In this document: positions 17,599 to 25,923 of the stretch, one piece after another
Layout of the letters: each line of letters opens with the position of its first letter
How positions within the stretch are numbered: position 1 is the stretch's first letter
DNA from: JAOAPY01 sp038237475
GTDB taxonomy: Bacteria; Acidobacteriota; Blastocatellia; Pyrinomonadales; Pyrinomonadaceae
Direction of reading: 5' to 3'
DNA length: 64,000 bases
Assembly (NCBI GenBank): GCA_038237475.1
Contig: JBBRYS010000003.1
Coordinates: 372,001 to 436,000, forward strand
Notes under the pieces: generated by a model
The model's input: only the letters and a program-made list of their open reading frames with translations
Told to the model about the DNA's origin: nothing
Database searches by the model: none
Position numbers and translations under genes: made by a program

Positions 17599-18948
17599 AT
17601 GCTGAAAACCAATCGCATTGAGTTGTCGGGTTGGGGACGCTATCCGCGACGGTTCGGGACTGTGTCATCTCCCATCGGGATCGATGCAGTCGTGCCGCCG
17701 CATCACGGTTGCCTAATCGCGCGTGGGCAGGGCCGCAGCTATGGCGATGCGGCGCTGCTTGAAGATGGCCTCGTGATGCTCACTGAAAAGCTGTGTGAGT
17801 TTGGCGAACTGGATGAGAAGACAGGAATCCTGAGGGCCCAGGCCGGCACTACTCTGGCAGCGGTCATCGACACCTATTTGCCACGCGGCTGGTTCCCCTC
17901 AGTCGTGCCGGGGACACAGTTTGTTTCTCTCGGCGGCTGCCTGGCCGCGGACATTCACGGCAAGAATCATCATCGCGATGGCAGTTTTGGCGAGCAGGTC
18001 GACCACTTTGAGATCGTGCTGGCCGACAGTTCCCACCGGCGCTGTTCACGAGAGGAGAACGCCGACCTCTTTTGGGCCACCATCGGGGGCATGGGGCTGA
18101 CTGGCATCGTCACTGAAATCGCTTTCAGATTAATTCCCGTCGAGTCATCGTATCTGGTTGTGCAACATGAGCCGGCCAGAGATCTTGAAGCATCGTTCCG
18201 GGTGCTGTCGGACCAGGCCTGGGACGATCACTACACGGTGGCCTGGATAGACACTCTCGCCAAAGGAAAGAGCCTGGGCCGGGGAGTTTTGATGCGCGGT
18301 CACCATGCGCTGCGCGCGGATTTACCGCCGCGGTCCCGGGCCCAGCCTTACGCCAAATCAGGACGCCCACGCAACCTTGGATTTGATTTTCCATCATGGA
18401 CTTTGAATTCCAGTGGTATGCGGGCCTTCAATGAACTTTATTATCGAATGCAGGGACGCCGCCGCGAACCGTTTATCGCGAACTATGAAGGCTTCTTCTT
18501 TCCACTCGATCGGATAGGGAACTGGAATCGCATCTACGGCAAACGTGGGTTCATTCAGTATCAATGCGTGTTGCCGGTGGATCAGGCATTCGACGGCATG
18601 CGCGCTTTACTCGAGGCCCAGGCCGCGGCCCGCCGCTCGAGCTTTCTCTCGGTACTAAAGCGGTTTGGACCAGCGGGCCAGGGACTGTTGTCCTTCCCCT
18701 TTGAGGGTTACACTCTGACACTTGATTTGCCGGTCGACGATGAAGGGCTGTTTCCGTTTCTCGATCAGTTGGACGAGATAGTATTGAGACACGAGGGCCG
18801 GGTTTATTTGGCCAAGGATGCGCGGCTGGCGCCCGCCACTTTTCGGTCCATGTATCCGCGGCTCCCCGACTGGCAGCGCGTCAAGGCACAGATTGATCCC
18901 GAGAACCGTTTCGCTTCGGAGTTGGCCCGCCGCCTCGAGATCGTATAG
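17599..18948 (+). CDS. DprE1-like FAD-dependent polyprenylphosphoryl-ribose 2-oxidase
   Basis: A 449-residue FAD-binding oxidoreductase. The N-terminal FAD domain has GRGQGRSYGDAALL, VPGTQFVSLGGCLAADIHGK, then NHHRDGSFGEQ and FWATIGGMGLTGIV. These match the DprE1 flavin-binding signature, including the KNHH segment. In mycobacteria DprE1 oxidises decaprenylphosphoryl-ribose, and DprE2 then reduces it to the arabinose form. The C-terminal motif YLAKDAR keeps the active-site Lys (Lys406 here; Lys418 in M. tuberculosis, from memory). The benzothiazinone-reactive Cys387 of the mycobacterial enzyme aligns with Thr374 (GYTLTLDLP). No DprE2-type reductase is in the window. The gene is followed after 14 bases by the UbiA-type prenyltransferase. 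Confidence 0.88.
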   Translation: MLKTNRIELSGWGRYPRRFGTVSSPIGIDAVVPPHHGCLIARGQGRSYGDAALLEDGLVMLTEKLCEFGELDEKTGILRAQAGTTLAAVIDTYLPRGWFPSVVPGTQFVSLGGCLAADIHGKNHHRDGSFGEQVDHFEIVLADSSHRRCSREENADLFWATIGGMGLTGIVTEIAFRLIPVESSYLVVQHEPARDLEASFRVLSDQAWDDHYTVAWIDTLAKGKSLGRGVLMRGHHALRADLPPRSRAQPYAKSGRPRNLGFDFPSWTLNSSGMRAFNELYYRMQGRRREPFIANYEGFFFPLDRIGNWNRIYGKRGFIQYQCVLPVDQAFDGMRALLEAQAAARRSSFLSVLKRFGPAGQGLLSFPFEGYTLTLDLPVDDEGLFPFLDQLDEIVLRHEGRVYLAKDARLAPATFRSMYPRLPDWQRVKAQIDPENRFASELARRLEIV

Positions 18949-18962
18949 TCCGGCAAACTGAA

Positions 18963-19856
18963 ATGGACGGACACGTTAAATTAATGAACTCTCCCTTTAA
19001 TCTCTGGCGCATACTCAGGCCCCGCCAATGGGTCAAGAGCAGTTTTGTCTTTACAGGTATTTTATTTGCCAATGCCTGGCGCCAGCCGCAGATGGCCCAA
19101 CGCGTCCTGCTCGCGGCAGTAGCGTTCTCGCTCGCGGCCAGCGGTGTCTACATCATCAACGACCTCGTCGACCGACCCCAGGACCGGAATCACCCGCGCA
19201 AGAAGCTGAGGCCGTTGGCAGCCGGCGAAGTTTCAGTGTCTGTGGCAGTCGTTCTGTTATGCGCGGTGTTGCCGGTGGCTTTACTGTTGGGTTATCTAGT
19301 CTCAACGAGAGTTATGATCATTTTGATCATCTACGTGCTGGTGAACATCGCCTACTCAATTCATCTCAAGCACGTGGTGATCCTAGATGTGTTCATCATC
19401 GCCTCGGGTTTCATGCTGCGAATCCTGGCCGGGACGCTGGGAGTAAATATAGCGCCTTCGCAGTGGCTGCTGCTTTGCGGCTGGATGATGGCTTTGTTCC
19501 TGGGCTTTGCGAAGCGGCGCGCAGAACTCTATGCGCTCAGCGATGATGGACCAACGCACCGGCGCGTACTCGGTCACTATCAGCCAGTGTTGCTGGACAA
19601 TCTGATTGTAATCACCGCTACCTGTGTGGTGCTCAGCTATAGTTTATATACGATGGCTGCGGCGACGATTCAGACCCATCACACAGAGTCGTTAATCTAT
19701 ACGGTGCCGTTTGTAATCTATGGCATCTTTCGCTACATCTATTCGCTGCATCGTCAAAGCGCGGGGGGCGATCCGGCATTGCAGATTTTCAGCGATCCGC
19801 ATCTACTAATGGCGATCCTTGGCTGGCTGCTGGTGACGCTCTGGCTAATCGCCTGA
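18963..19856 (+). CDS. UbiA-family decaprenyl-phosphate phosphoribosyltransferase-like protein
   Basis: A 297-residue UbiA-superfamily membrane prenyltransferase. RPRQWVKSSFVF and the first Asp motif NDLVDRPQDRNHPRKKLRPL match the subgroup that transfers 5-phosphoribose from PRPP to polyprenyl phosphate (Rv3806c type). This differs from the menaquinone or heme O subgroups. The second Asp region includes LDVFIIASGFMLRILAGTLG. It makes the substrate that, after dephosphorylation, the upstream DprE1-like enzyme oxidises. The 14-base gap supports an operon. ATG 18963 and ATG 18984 are both possible starts; neither has a strong ribosome site. Confidence 0.86.
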   Translation: MDGHVKLMNSPFNLWRILRPRQWVKSSFVFTGILFANAWRQPQMAQRVLLAAVAFSLAASGVYIINDLVDRPQDRNHPRKKLRPLAAGEVSVSVAVVLLCAVLPVALLLGYLVSTRVMIILIIYVLVNIAYSIHLKHVVILDVFIIASGFMLRILAGTLGVNIAPSQWLLLCGWMMALFLGFAKRRAELYALSDDGPTHRRVLGHYQPVLLDNLIVITATCVVLSYSLYTMAAATIQTHHTESLIYTVPFVIYGIFRYIYSLHRQSAGGDPALQIFSDPHLLMAILGWLLVTLWLIA

Positions 19857-19870
19857 ATTAGGTTTGGATA

Positions 19871-21076
19871 ATGCCTCGAGACGAAGCCTTAATTGATGTA
19901 CAGACTCTGCTGGCTGCAAAGTCGGTGGAAGAGCATTGCCGGCTCGCCGAAGAGTACTTTTCACACCTCGACGACTGGACTCACCACCTTTCTAAACCAT
20001 TTGGTAGTTTTGCTGAGACGCCACAGCTCCTCAGCAATTTCGCCGTAGTCCTGCAGGGTCTGCAGCTGTGTCCGGGTATGACCGTGCTGGAGTTTGGCGC
20101 CGGCACCTGCTGGGCATCGCGCATCCTCACTCAGCTCGGTTGCAAGGTCATCGCAGTGGACGTGTCGAGCACCGCGCTGCGCATCGGCGAGGAGTTGTAT
20201 GCTCGGCATCCGCCGCTCGGCAATCGTCCGGCGCCACAGTTTCAGGTCTTCGATGGACGGCGGCTCCAATTGCCCGATCGGAGTGTCGAGCGGGTCATTT
20301 GCCTGGATGCTTTTCATCACGTGCCGAATCCGGAACAGGTGTTGGCTGAACTGGCACGTGTGCTGGAGCCCGGTGGGATTGCCGGATTCGCTGAGCCGGG
20401 CCCTGAGCATTCAAAAACCGCACAGTCGCAATACGAGATGAAAACTTACGGCGTCGTAGAAAACGACATCGATATGAGAGCGATCTGGCGCGCTGCGCAC
20501 GCCGCTGGATTTACCACGCTGCAGCTTGCGATTTCGCCGGTCAATCCTTTTTACGCGGGGCTGAAAGAATTTGAAGAATTTCTGAGGGGAGTGGCCGCGA
20601 AATCATTCCTCGCTGCCACTCGTGAGTCACTTGCCAATCAGAGAAATTTTTTCCTTTACAAGGGAACGGTGAAACCGCAAGACAGTCGTTACCGGCAGGG
20701 TCTCACGGCAGAAATAAGCATTGCGAAGACGACCGCTCAATTGAAAGAAGGCGAGACGATACAGCTTAACGCCGTCGTCAAAAACACTAGCGAGTCGGTC
20801 TGGTTACCAACCGGTGCCGGCCTCGGCGCGGTCATGCTCGGCTGTCATGTTTACCACGCCGATGGAACGGTTTATCGCGAGAGCTATCATTGGGAACCCT
20901 TATGTGCAGATGACACTCGGCCCGTTCTACGGGGCGAGACCGTTCAGGTAATTGTTCGCCTGCCGGGATTGCCGCGCGGTCAGTATCGTCTGGACTTTGA
21001 TATGGTCAGCAATGATGTCTGCTGGTTCGCTATTAATGGCTCAGAAGTGGCCCAGGTTGAACTTAGGGTTGTTTGA
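19871..21076 (+). CDS. Class I SAM methyltransferase with C-terminal beta-sandwich domain
   Basis: A 401-residue enzyme with the SAM motif VLEFGAGTCWASRIL (residues 72-86), IAVDVSSTAL, and the motif IV region VERVICLDAFHHVPNPEQVL. From about residue 275 an Ig-like beta domain follows, with TSESVWLPTG and RGQYRLDFDMVSNDVCWFAI and a closing GS motif. This parallels the tail of the methyltransferase at 4396-5619. It starts 14 bases after the UbiA gene, the same spacing as UbiA after dprE1, so all three are probably one operon. A methyl-capped glycan exported by the Wzm/Wzt pair would fit this context (inference). Confidence 0.84.
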   Translation: MPRDEALIDVQTLLAAKSVEEHCRLAEEYFSHLDDWTHHLSKPFGSFAETPQLLSNFAVVLQGLQLCPGMTVLEFGAGTCWASRILTQLGCKVIAVDVSSTALRIGEELYARHPPLGNRPAPQFQVFDGRRLQLPDRSVERVICLDAFHHVPNPEQVLAELARVLEPGGIAGFAEPGPEHSKTAQSQYEMKTYGVVENDIDMRAIWRAAHAAGFTTLQLAISPVNPFYAGLKEFEEFLRGVAAKSFLAATRESLANQRNFFLYKGTVKPQDSRYRQGLTAEISIAKTTAQLKEGETIQLNAVVKNTSESVWLPTGAGLGAVMLGCHVYHADGTVYRESYHWEPLCADDTRPVLRGETVQVIVRLPGLPRGQYRLDFDMVSNDVCWFAINGSEVAQVELRVV

Positions 21077-21090
21077 GGTCTGGGACCGCC

Positions 21091-21196
21091 CTGGGACCGC
21101 ACGCTTCCAGGGTGCCGACTCTGCGACAGAAAGTTCTCTGATTCCATAATCGCTTTTATGCCAACGAAGGCACGCTGGAAGCGTGCGGTCCCAGGG
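21091..21196. repeat. Inverted pair of palindromic repeats
   Basis: Two head-to-head copies of a 26-28 base unit lie at 21091-21116 (minus) and 21169-21196 (plus), 25 of 26 bases matching. The core is GCACGC-TGGAA-GCGTGC followed by GGTCCCAGGG. Identical or near-identical units occur inside coding regions at 42340-42367 and 34707-34732. The pair could form a long cruciform just upstream of the next gene. Confidence 0.85.
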
Positions 21197-21202
21197 TTCC
21201 CC

Positions 21203-23356
21203 ATGAAGCTTCGTGACAACCGTCTCATCACACTGCTGCTGTGCACGCTGTTCACCCTCTTCATGATCCAAAGCTGGATCTTTCCGCTCAGCGCCCTGCT
21301 CTATACACGCGGCATTGACGGAAATGACTGTGGTCAGATGGTCTGGAACCTCTGGCACGCCACGGAATCAATCAGTCACCTGCGCAACCCGTACTTCGCC
21401 CCGCAGGTTTATTATCCGGTCGGGGCAAATCTGGCTCATCACACACTCGCTGCGGGGTACTTCCCAGTCACCTTTCTCGTCAAAGTATTCACGGGCGGCG
21501 ATCCGATGTATCCGATCTATGCCTATCGAATAATTGCGCTGCTCTGCTTTATCCTGATTCTGTATTTCAGTTTTCTGTTTTTGAGAGAAGTGGGAATCAG
21601 CCGGTGGGCCGCTGCCACAGCTGCCGTTGGCTATAGCTTCTCACATTTCTTCATGGCCCACGTGATGCACCTCAATCACCTGGCGGGATTTTTGATTCCT
21701 TTGACCGGTCTGCTGGCGGTGCGTGTGTATCGTGCCCCGGGACGGAACCTATTGCCACTCGCTGTGGTCGCCGGTGTGGCCCCCTATTTCACCGAGTTCT
21801 CGCTTTATATCTACATGGCGACCGCGATGTTCGTGCTGGCACTTTCCTTATATGGAAGCGAGCGACGATTGATGATCGATCGCTCACGGCAGGCAGGCAC
21901 GCTTAACATCTGGCTGGCCGTGGCATTATTCCTGCTACTCATTGCTCCATTCGGTATCAATCTGGCGCGTGACAAAGTCATGAAGCCGCCGCCGGAACAG
22001 TCGTCGATCTGGTCCGGCAACGTGGCTGGCTTTTTCATTCCCGATCCCGGCAAGACACCCGTGTACGGTCAGATCTTTGCCACGCTGAACAAACGCGTTT
22101 CGGTGGGCGTGGGCGGCTTTGAAATGTTTCTCGGCTTTGCGTTGACGATCTGTGCGCTGGTCGGATTGATCAAGGTCAGAAACCGTTATGTGAATATCTC
22201 GGCTGGAGTGGGCGCGGTCTTTTTGGTGCTCAGCCTTGGCGGGACCCTGAAAGTCTTTGGGACTGAGACACACTTGCCACTGCCTTACGCTTTGCTGATG
22301 CACCTGCCGCCGTTTGATTCGGGTCGCACGCCGGTGCGCTTTATCGTGGTGGGCCTTTTCTTCCTCATGATCCTGGCGGCGAGCGGCATTGCGTGGGTGC
22401 AGCAGACAGTTTCATCGAGGCTGGGAAGTCACTGGACTCACGTCGTCATGGCGCTGCTGTTTGTTTGGGCCACAGCCGAAGTTTACCAGCCGATTGCCCG
22501 TCAACTACCATTTGTGCCGCCGCAGCAGCTCGCAGGCATGGCGCCGGGTCCCGTCATTAACCTGCCGCTCCTCGCTTACGATGGCTATGCTTCGCTGCTG
22601 CAGGTCTTTCATCATCAACCCATTGCTACGGGTTACCTGGCGCGAATTTCGCAAACGCAGTTGGACCATGCGACTGATTTAAAAGAAGTTATCGACCGCG
22701 GCCCGACTTTTTGTGCGGAGGTTCAGAAACGAGGCTTTCGCAATATCATCATCACCCCGCCTGCCTACATGGAGCCTTACGATGCAGGCACGGTGACCCA
22801 ATTCGAATTGGAAAAGTGTTCGCTGCCGGTGATCGACCTGCGGCCACAGGGAAGTCCGCTACCGCACCATCCAAACTTTGTGACCAGGCAGGGCAGGGAA
22901 GAACCAATCGAGTATCCGCGGCTCGAGCCGGGCGTGCCCTTACAATTTTCCACCGAGGCTGCGGATAAGTATTTATGGTACGGCTGGAGCGGGCCCGAGG
23001 TGTTGTCGCATTGGACCAACAGCGGCAAGGCTGCGGTCGTGTTCTCTGTTGCCGAGCAATTGCGAATGCAGCCTGGCGTCAAGCTTAAGATTTATGGTGC
23101 ACCTTTTATCGCACCGGGAAACCTTAATGTGGCGCGGGTCAGGATTGAATTGAATGATCATTTGGTGGCTGAATGGATCGTCACAAGTCCGGAAGCGGCT
23201 GAACACACGATTGAAATTCCCGCGGGGCTGCTGCGTGAAAAGAATGCCCTCGCGTTTCATTTGCCCGACGCCGCCTCGCCGAGGGCGTTGGGAATCAGTG
23301 AAGACTGGAGGTTGTTGGGTTTCAATGTGCAGCGGCTGGAGCTTGAACAGAAATGA
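21203..23356 (+). CDS. GT-C-like membrane protein with C-terminal beta domain
   Basis: A 717-residue protein from ATG 21203 (MKLRDNRLITLLLCTLFTLF). An in-frame ATG at 21158 would add only repeat-encoded residues (ARWKRAVPG), so it is rejected. About twelve hydrophobic helices are followed by a long soluble region. The first loop has RGIDGNDCGQMVWNLWHATE and YFAPQVYYPVGANLAHHTLA. The final 140 residues (YLWYGWSGPEVLSHWTNSGK ... SPRALGISEDWRLLGFNVQR) match the tail of the protein at 15757-17553. A lipid-linked-sugar-dependent transferase role is likely. The sugar is unknown. Confidence 0.75.
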   Translation: MKLRDNRLITLLLCTLFTLFMIQSWIFPLSALLYTRGIDGNDCGQMVWNLWHATESISHLRNPYFAPQVYYPVGANLAHHTLAAGYFPVTFLVKVFTGGDPMYPIYAYRIIALLCFILILYFSFLFLREVGISRWAAATAAVGYSFSHFFMAHVMHLNHLAGFLIPLTGLLAVRVYRAPGRNLLPLAVVAGVAPYFTEFSLYIYMATAMFVLALSLYGSERRLMIDRSRQAGTLNIWLAVALFLLLIAPFGINLARDKVMKPPPEQSSIWSGNVAGFFIPDPGKTPVYGQIFATLNKRVSVGVGGFEMFLGFALTICALVGLIKVRNRYVNISAGVGAVFLVLSLGGTLKVFGTETHLPLPYALLMHLPPFDSGRTPVRFIVVGLFFLMILAASGIAWVQQTVSSRLGSHWTHVVMALLFVWATAEVYQPIARQLPFVPPQQLAGMAPGPVINLPLLAYDGYASLLQVFHHQPIATGYLARISQTQLDHATDLKEVIDRGPTFCAEVQKRGFRNIIITPPAYMEPYDAGTVTQFELEKCSLPVIDLRPQGSPLPHHPNFVTRQGREEPIEYPRLEPGVPLQFSTEAADKYLWYGWSGPEVLSHWTNSGKAAVVFSVAEQLRMQPGVKLKIYGAPFIAPGNLNVARVRIELNDHLVAEWIVTSPEAAEHTIEIPAGLLREKNALAFHLPDAASPRALGISEDWRLLGFNVQRLELEQK

Positions 23357-23363
23357 GAGGGCT

Positions 23364-23389
23364 AACCGCAGATACACAGATTCCGCAGA
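23364..23389. repeat. Fossil CCGCAGAT-type repeat
   Basis: A short run of the AACCGCAGATACACAGATT-type sequence lies just after a stop codon. Related fragments with CCGCAGATGAACGC or AATCCGCG cores occur at 28611-28637, 30624-30667 and 51971-51990, always between genes. Confidence 0.6.
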
Positions 23390-23489
23390 CTGAAAGGGAG
23401 AGCCGGAATAGATTACTCGCGAAGCTCGATCGAGTTGGAGCGCAATTTCTCGTTTCCTGAAACACCAGGAACTTATTCAGGCTTTCGAT

Positions 23490-24482
23490 TCAGAGCTTAC
23501 CAAACCCGCGCCAGCTGTTCTTGTTGTGCCAACTTATCTGGATCTCAGTAGCGTTAACATCCTTCCACCACTCTTCAAACTCAGCCCGGGAAATATAGAA
23601 CGCGGTTGGCGCCACCAGGTGATCGAAGACGATCGTGTGCTGCTCGCGCCAGCCAAATCCCGCGATGGCCTGCAGGTAATCGTTATAGAACAGATGTTGT
23701 GCGAGTGCGCCGTTGCCCACTTGATGCAGCGGGCGATAGATAAGTTTCGTAGCCAGATAGAGCGCAGCCGTCGGCACCTTCGAGAGGTGTAGCAGCGCGC
23801 GCGGGTTAATGCGAGAGGTCATCCCTTCGCGCAGCGGATTTATCCAGCGAGTGATCCACTCGTTGTTCTCTGCGCCATAAACCCATGCCGACAAATGGCC
23901 ACCTGCTTTTAATTTTCCCGCCAGCGATGCAAACCCTCCCCGCGGATCCGGCAGATGATGTAACACGCCCACTGAAAACGCATAGTCAAAGACCCGCGCC
24001 AACGGCAGCTTGTAAATATCAGCCTGGACCACGTGCGCATTAGGTGTGGCTCGAGTGGCGGAAAAGGCCGACTCCACCGCCTCGCTCAGATCGATGCCGA
24101 TCACATCACGAGCGCCCCAGCCTGCCGCCAGTTGCGTATGACGGCCCTTGCCGCAGCCACCTTCGAGCACGACCTTGCCGGTAAAAAACTCCGGTCGCAC
24201 AGGCGCGATCCAGGCCAAAAACTGTTCTGCATAACGCTCGTCTGCCTGCGTGAAGTGAGTCCACTGCCAACCGAATTTGGCGGCTGTTTCAGCCTTGTCC
24301 GCCGTTACCTCGGTCAGGCTGGCAAATCTGGGAATGCCGCGCACGATGGGAAAGCGATGACCGCGAGCGCCACAGACAAGCTCGCCCGACATGATCTCCG
24401 AGCCCTCGGTTTGCGTCGTCTGGAGATCGAGCGCGGCGGCGCACTCAGGGCATTTCAGATATTGGAGCAGACTGATTTTCAT
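23490..24482 (-). CDS. SAM methyltransferase with N-terminal Trm112-like zinc segment
   Basis: A 330-residue protein starting MKISLLQYLKCPECAAALDL (ATG 24482). Longer in-frame starts to 24584 would add an unlike, repeat-poor leader and overlap the divergent gene. CPEC near the N-terminus and VCGARGHRFPIVRGIPRF resemble Trm112-type zinc-ribbon modules (Cys-x2-Cys plus a later Cys). The methyltransferase core has VVLEGGCGKGRHTQLAAGWG, VIGIDLSEAV and FDYAFSVGVLHHLPDP. Such proteins methylate sugars or lipids in glycan loci. It is divergent from the methyltransferase at 24583 with a 100-base gap. Confidence 0.8.
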   Translation of the reverse strand: MKISLLQYLKCPECAAALDLQTTQTEGSEIMSGELVCGARGHRFPIVRGIPRFASLTEVTADKAETAAKFGWQWTHFTQADERYAEQFLAWIAPVRPEFFTGKVVLEGGCGKGRHTQLAAGWGARDVIGIDLSEAVESAFSATRATPNAHVVQADIYKLPLARVFDYAFSVGVLHHLPDPRGGFASLAGKLKAGGHLSAWVYGAENNEWITRWINPLREGMTSRINPRALLHLSKVPTAALYLATKLIYRPLHQVGNGALAQHLFYNDYLQAIAGFGWREQHTIVFDHLVAPTAFYISRAEFEEWWKDVNATEIQISWHNKNSWRGFGKL

Positions 24483-24582
24483 GAATGGTGCTTCGCAGAC
24501 ATCCTCACTGCGCGTGACCTTGAACGGCTTGTAATTTACAGTATTGTGCTCCGGCCACGAAGAGGCCCCGACGGAATTAAGC

Positions 24583-25905
24583 ATGCGACCAGATAAACTC
24601 TACGAATTTGCCGGCATCGACGACCTGGCCGAGTTTTACAGGCTCCGTTATGCATCGACCGAGATGCTCGCTGCGGATTACTTTGACGCCGTCAATCGCT
24701 TCGATATTCGCTGGTCGCGCACGATGTGGATTTATGGCAACGTGCGGCCGGGCTCTTCAGTGCTCGATCTCGGTTGTGGGGCAGGACTGCTGGCCCTTTT
24801 GCGACGCAAACAGGTCAGTGTTACCGGGCTTGATATCTCGCCTGACTGCGCGGCCATCGCTCGCGGTAATGGGTATGCAGCGATCGCGGGTTCTTTGACT
24901 GCGCTTCCCTTTGCTGCGGCGAGTTTCGATTATGTAGTCAGCCTCGACGTCATGGGCCACATCGAGTTCGCAGAGAAAGATGCAGTGCTCGCAGAGATCA
25001 AGCGCGTGCTGCGGCCCGACGGAGTAACACTGCATGGCGTCGAGTGCATGAACCGGGCCCAGCAAAAAGATTACGATGAAATGACTGCCGCAGAATTGCG
25101 AGACTTCATCGCCGTCGATGGGCATGTAGGCATGGAAGACGAGGCCGCGAACATCGCGCGCTGGTCTCGCTTCTTCGCGCACGTTCGCACCGAACCGCGC
25201 TACTCGGTCTGCGTGCCGTGCGAGGAGCTGTTGAAGCTGGCGGATGAGTATGGGTTGCCACGCTGCGATCCGGATCTGCTCGATTACCTGCGCGGCCTGT
25301 CATTCAACGAGCGGCGTGCTTTCAACATGGCGATGGGTTATGTGTTCGAACGCATCTCGGAATTCGAGATCAAAATGCCGGCCAGCGGATACCTGTTGGT
25401 CAAGGCCTCGCAACAGGCTCTGGGAGAATTTTACGGTGAGCACGGCGAGCGTCAGGAGCTGTTTCCCCACCCCTTGAGCGGAAACGGACCGGTGGCTCTC
25501 GATCAGACAACGCACGCGGCTTTCAATAGTGGCTGGTATGCAGCCGAGTCATTTCCCCCTGTCGGGCGCTGGATGGCGCGGGCCGGACAAATTCGCTTTC
25601 AAATAAAGACACTGTCGCGGCTGCGGTTCGACCTGACTTGTCACATGCCCGAGCTGCGGCAGCGTCCGCTCAAGCTTGAGTTCCGCTTGAATGACGAAGT
25701 GGTTGGCGGGGTTTGTGTGATTGATAACGGCTGGTTCGAGGTTCAGATTAGTTTAGATCGAACCCTGCAGGGAAAGAGTGACGGCCCCCTATTTCTGTTT
25801 GAGATTCGTGCCGATCGTACCTGGCAACCGAGCTCTACCAATATTGATAGCACCGATGATCGCGAGCTGTCAGTAGCGGTATGCAGGATTGAGGCAAGCA
25901 GCTAA
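24583..25905 (+). CDS. SAM methyltransferase (UbiG-like core) with C-terminal beta domain
   Basis: A 440-residue protein from ATG 24583 (MRPDKLYEFAGIDDLAEFYR). The SAM motif SSVLDLGCGAGLLALL, VTGLDIS and FDYVVSLDVMGHIEFAEKDA define a class I methyltransferase. The last 150 residues are a beta-rich domain (SGWYAAESFPPVGRWMARAG ... VVGGVCVIDNGWFEVQISLD). It resembles in layout the tails of the GT-C proteins at 15757 and 21203 (GW..E....W). It converges with the wzt-like gene (18-base gap). A tail that positions the methyltransferase on glycan is plausible, in analogy to chain-terminating methyltransferases of ABC-dependent O-antigen systems (inference). Confidence 0.82.
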   Translation: MRPDKLYEFAGIDDLAEFYRLRYASTEMLAADYFDAVNRFDIRWSRTMWIYGNVRPGSSVLDLGCGAGLLALLRRKQVSVTGLDISPDCAAIARGNGYAAIAGSLTALPFAAASFDYVVSLDVMGHIEFAEKDAVLAEIKRVLRPDGVTLHGVECMNRAQQKDYDEMTAAELRDFIAVDGHVGMEDEAANIARWSRFFAHVRTEPRYSVCVPCEELLKLADEYGLPRCDPDLLDYLRGLSFNERRAFNMAMGYVFERISEFEIKMPASGYLLVKASQQALGEFYGEHGERQELFPHPLSGNGPVALDQTTHAAFNSGWYAAESFPPVGRWMARAGQIRFQIKTLSRLRFDLTCHMPELRQRPLKLEFRLNDEVVGGVCVIDNGWFEVQISLDRTLQGKSDGPLFLFEIRADRTWQPSSTNIDSTDDRELSVAVCRIEASS

Positions 25906-25923
25906 GCAAGACCGGCTCAACGC

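Noticed and set aside
16809..17618. Long 269-codon minus-strand frame opposite the gene at 15757
   Set aside because: It is antisense to a well-supported membrane protein gene and shows no domain of its own.
21158..21202. Extended N-terminus of the GT-C protein (MPTKARWKRAVPG)
   Set aside because: These codons are the palindromic repeat; the hydrophobic protein start fits ATG 21203.
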